From Desulfobulbaceae bacterium (lineage in GTDB: Bacteria; Desulfobacterota; Desulfobulbia; Desulfobulbales; SURF-16), in contig JAGHCC010000408.1 of the NCBI GenBank assembly GCA_021160685.1, positions 1-6,261 on the forward strand: a stretch of 6,261 nt of DNA. Direction: 5' to 3'. The notes under the pieces are model-generated. The model made no database searches. It was not told where the DNA came from and saw only the letters and a list, made by a program, of their open reading frames with translations. A program made the position numbers and the translations under genes. Within the stretch, counting starts at the first letter, position 1, and each line of letters starts with the position of its first letter. Shown here piece after piece: positions 5,723 through 6,261 of this stretch.

Positions 5723-6261
5723 TTAGAAGTTTAACTTCAAATATTCCCGATTCTGGGATTCAGCCACCTCCCGGCTGACAAGTTTCCCCTTATACACATT
5801 TATTCCTCGGGCCAGGGCGGGATGATCCATTGCCGCCTTTTCCACTCCTTTATCGGCAATCTCAAGAGCAAAGGGCAAGGTGGCGTTGGTTAGCGCAAAT
5901 GTCGAAGTCCGCGGCACCGCTCCCGGCATATTGGCGACGCAGTAGTGAATCACGCCATCCACGCTAAAAACAGGATCGGAATGAGTGGTGGGTCTGGTGG
6001 TTTCCACGCAACCGCCCTGGTCGACAGCCACATCGACAATGACGGAACCTTTTTTCATCAGGGAAAGCATTTCTCTGCTGATCAGCTTCGGGGCGCTTTT
6101 GCCAGGTATCAATACAGCCCCCACAACCAGATCGGCGATCTTTAATTCCTCTTCAATATTATGCTGGTTGGATATTAAAGTGTTGAGTCTGCCGGCAAAG
6201 AGATTTTCTAAATCAGCCAGCCGCTGCCTGTTTCTGCCAAGAACGGTGACCATCGCTCCCA
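5723..6261 (-). CDS. ald: Alanine dehydrogenase, C-terminal half (cut by the window edge)
   Basis: Alanine dehydrogenase reversibly converts L-alanine to pyruvate and ammonia, with reduction of a nicotinamide coenzyme. The last 178 residues are visible of about 370; the frame stays open through the right edge, and the methionine at 6253 is internal (GAMVTVLG), not a start. Recognised blocks are the second half of the Rossmann fold (VTVLGRNRQRL), ADLVVGAVLIPGKSAPKLIS, VIVDVAVDQGG, TTRPTTHSDPVF and HYCVANMPGAVPRTSTFALT. The Asp of DQGG and the Asn of VANMPG correspond to catalytic-site D270 and N300 of the M. tuberculosis enzyme. Spacing from these places the G of VLGRN exactly at D198, the residue that normally binds the adenosine ribose of NAD; here it is Gly followed by Arg, hinting at NADP preference. 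The catalytic Lys and His lie outside the window. It converges on recJ. Family identity is very secure; coenzyme choice is inference. Confidence 0.95.
   Translation of the reverse strand, partial: GAMVTVLGRNRQRLADLENLFAGRLNTLISNQHNIEEELKIADLVVGAVLIPGKSAPKLISREMLSLMKKGSVIVDVAVDQGGCVETTRPTTHSDPVFSVDGVIHYCVANMPGAVPRTSTFALTNATLPFALEIADKGVEKAAMDHPALARGINVYKGKLVSREVAESQNREYLKLNF

Overview
The window is a stretch of ordinary bacterial chromosome holding six protein genes, five complete and one cut by the right edge. From left to right they are: a PAS-GGDEF signalling protein (66-1058, +), the tRNA-modifying enzyme MiaA (about 1147-2070, +), a stand-alone macro-domain deacetylase (2126-2644, -), SurE nucleotidase (3078-3839, +), RecJ exonuclease (3829-5583, +) and the C-terminal half of alanine dehydrogenase (5723-6261, -). 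No rRNA, tRNA, CRISPR array or transposase gene was seen. The gene set, moderate base composition, a PAS domain with a C...CPxC motif and a C5TTT/AAAG5 intergenic repeat suggest a Gram-negative anaerobe of the Desulfobacterota (former Deltaproteobacteria). This is a judgement from the look of the proteins, not a demonstrated placement.

Layout. The diguanylate-cyclase-like gene ends in a strong intrinsic terminator (1089-1117). miaA begins only about 30 bases after that T-tract, probably at a TTG. A 24-codon ORF runs through the terminator and its stop overlaps this TTG, which raises the possibility of leader-type control. miaA and the macro-domain gene converge with only 55 bases between them. 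The 433-base gap 2645-3077 holds the most structured DNA of the window: a 194-bp element with 14-bp terminal inverted repeats. Inside it are four variants of one REP-like unit, two in each orientation, which can fold in two mutually exclusive ways. It ends 21 bases before surE. surE and recJ overlap by 11 bases and look translationally coupled. recJ and the alanine dehydrogenase gene converge on a 139-base gap with a tandem AATCCCCC repeat and a C-rich/G-rich hairpin.

How the genes relate. They do not form one pathway. miaA (tRNA A37 prenylation), surE (nucleotide dephosphorylation) and recJ (5'-3' ssDNA degradation for recombination and repair) are housekeeping genes. The macro-domain protein removes ADP-ribose-linked acyl or protein modifications. 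Alanine dehydrogenase links alanine and pyruvate.

No new multi-gene system was found. The points most worth checking are: alanine dehydrogenase carries Gly-Arg where the family has an NAD-selecting Asp, suggesting NADP use; the GGDEF domain has Asn in place of a metal-binding Asp although GGEEF and the RxxD inhibitory site are intact; and the nested repeat element ahead of surE.
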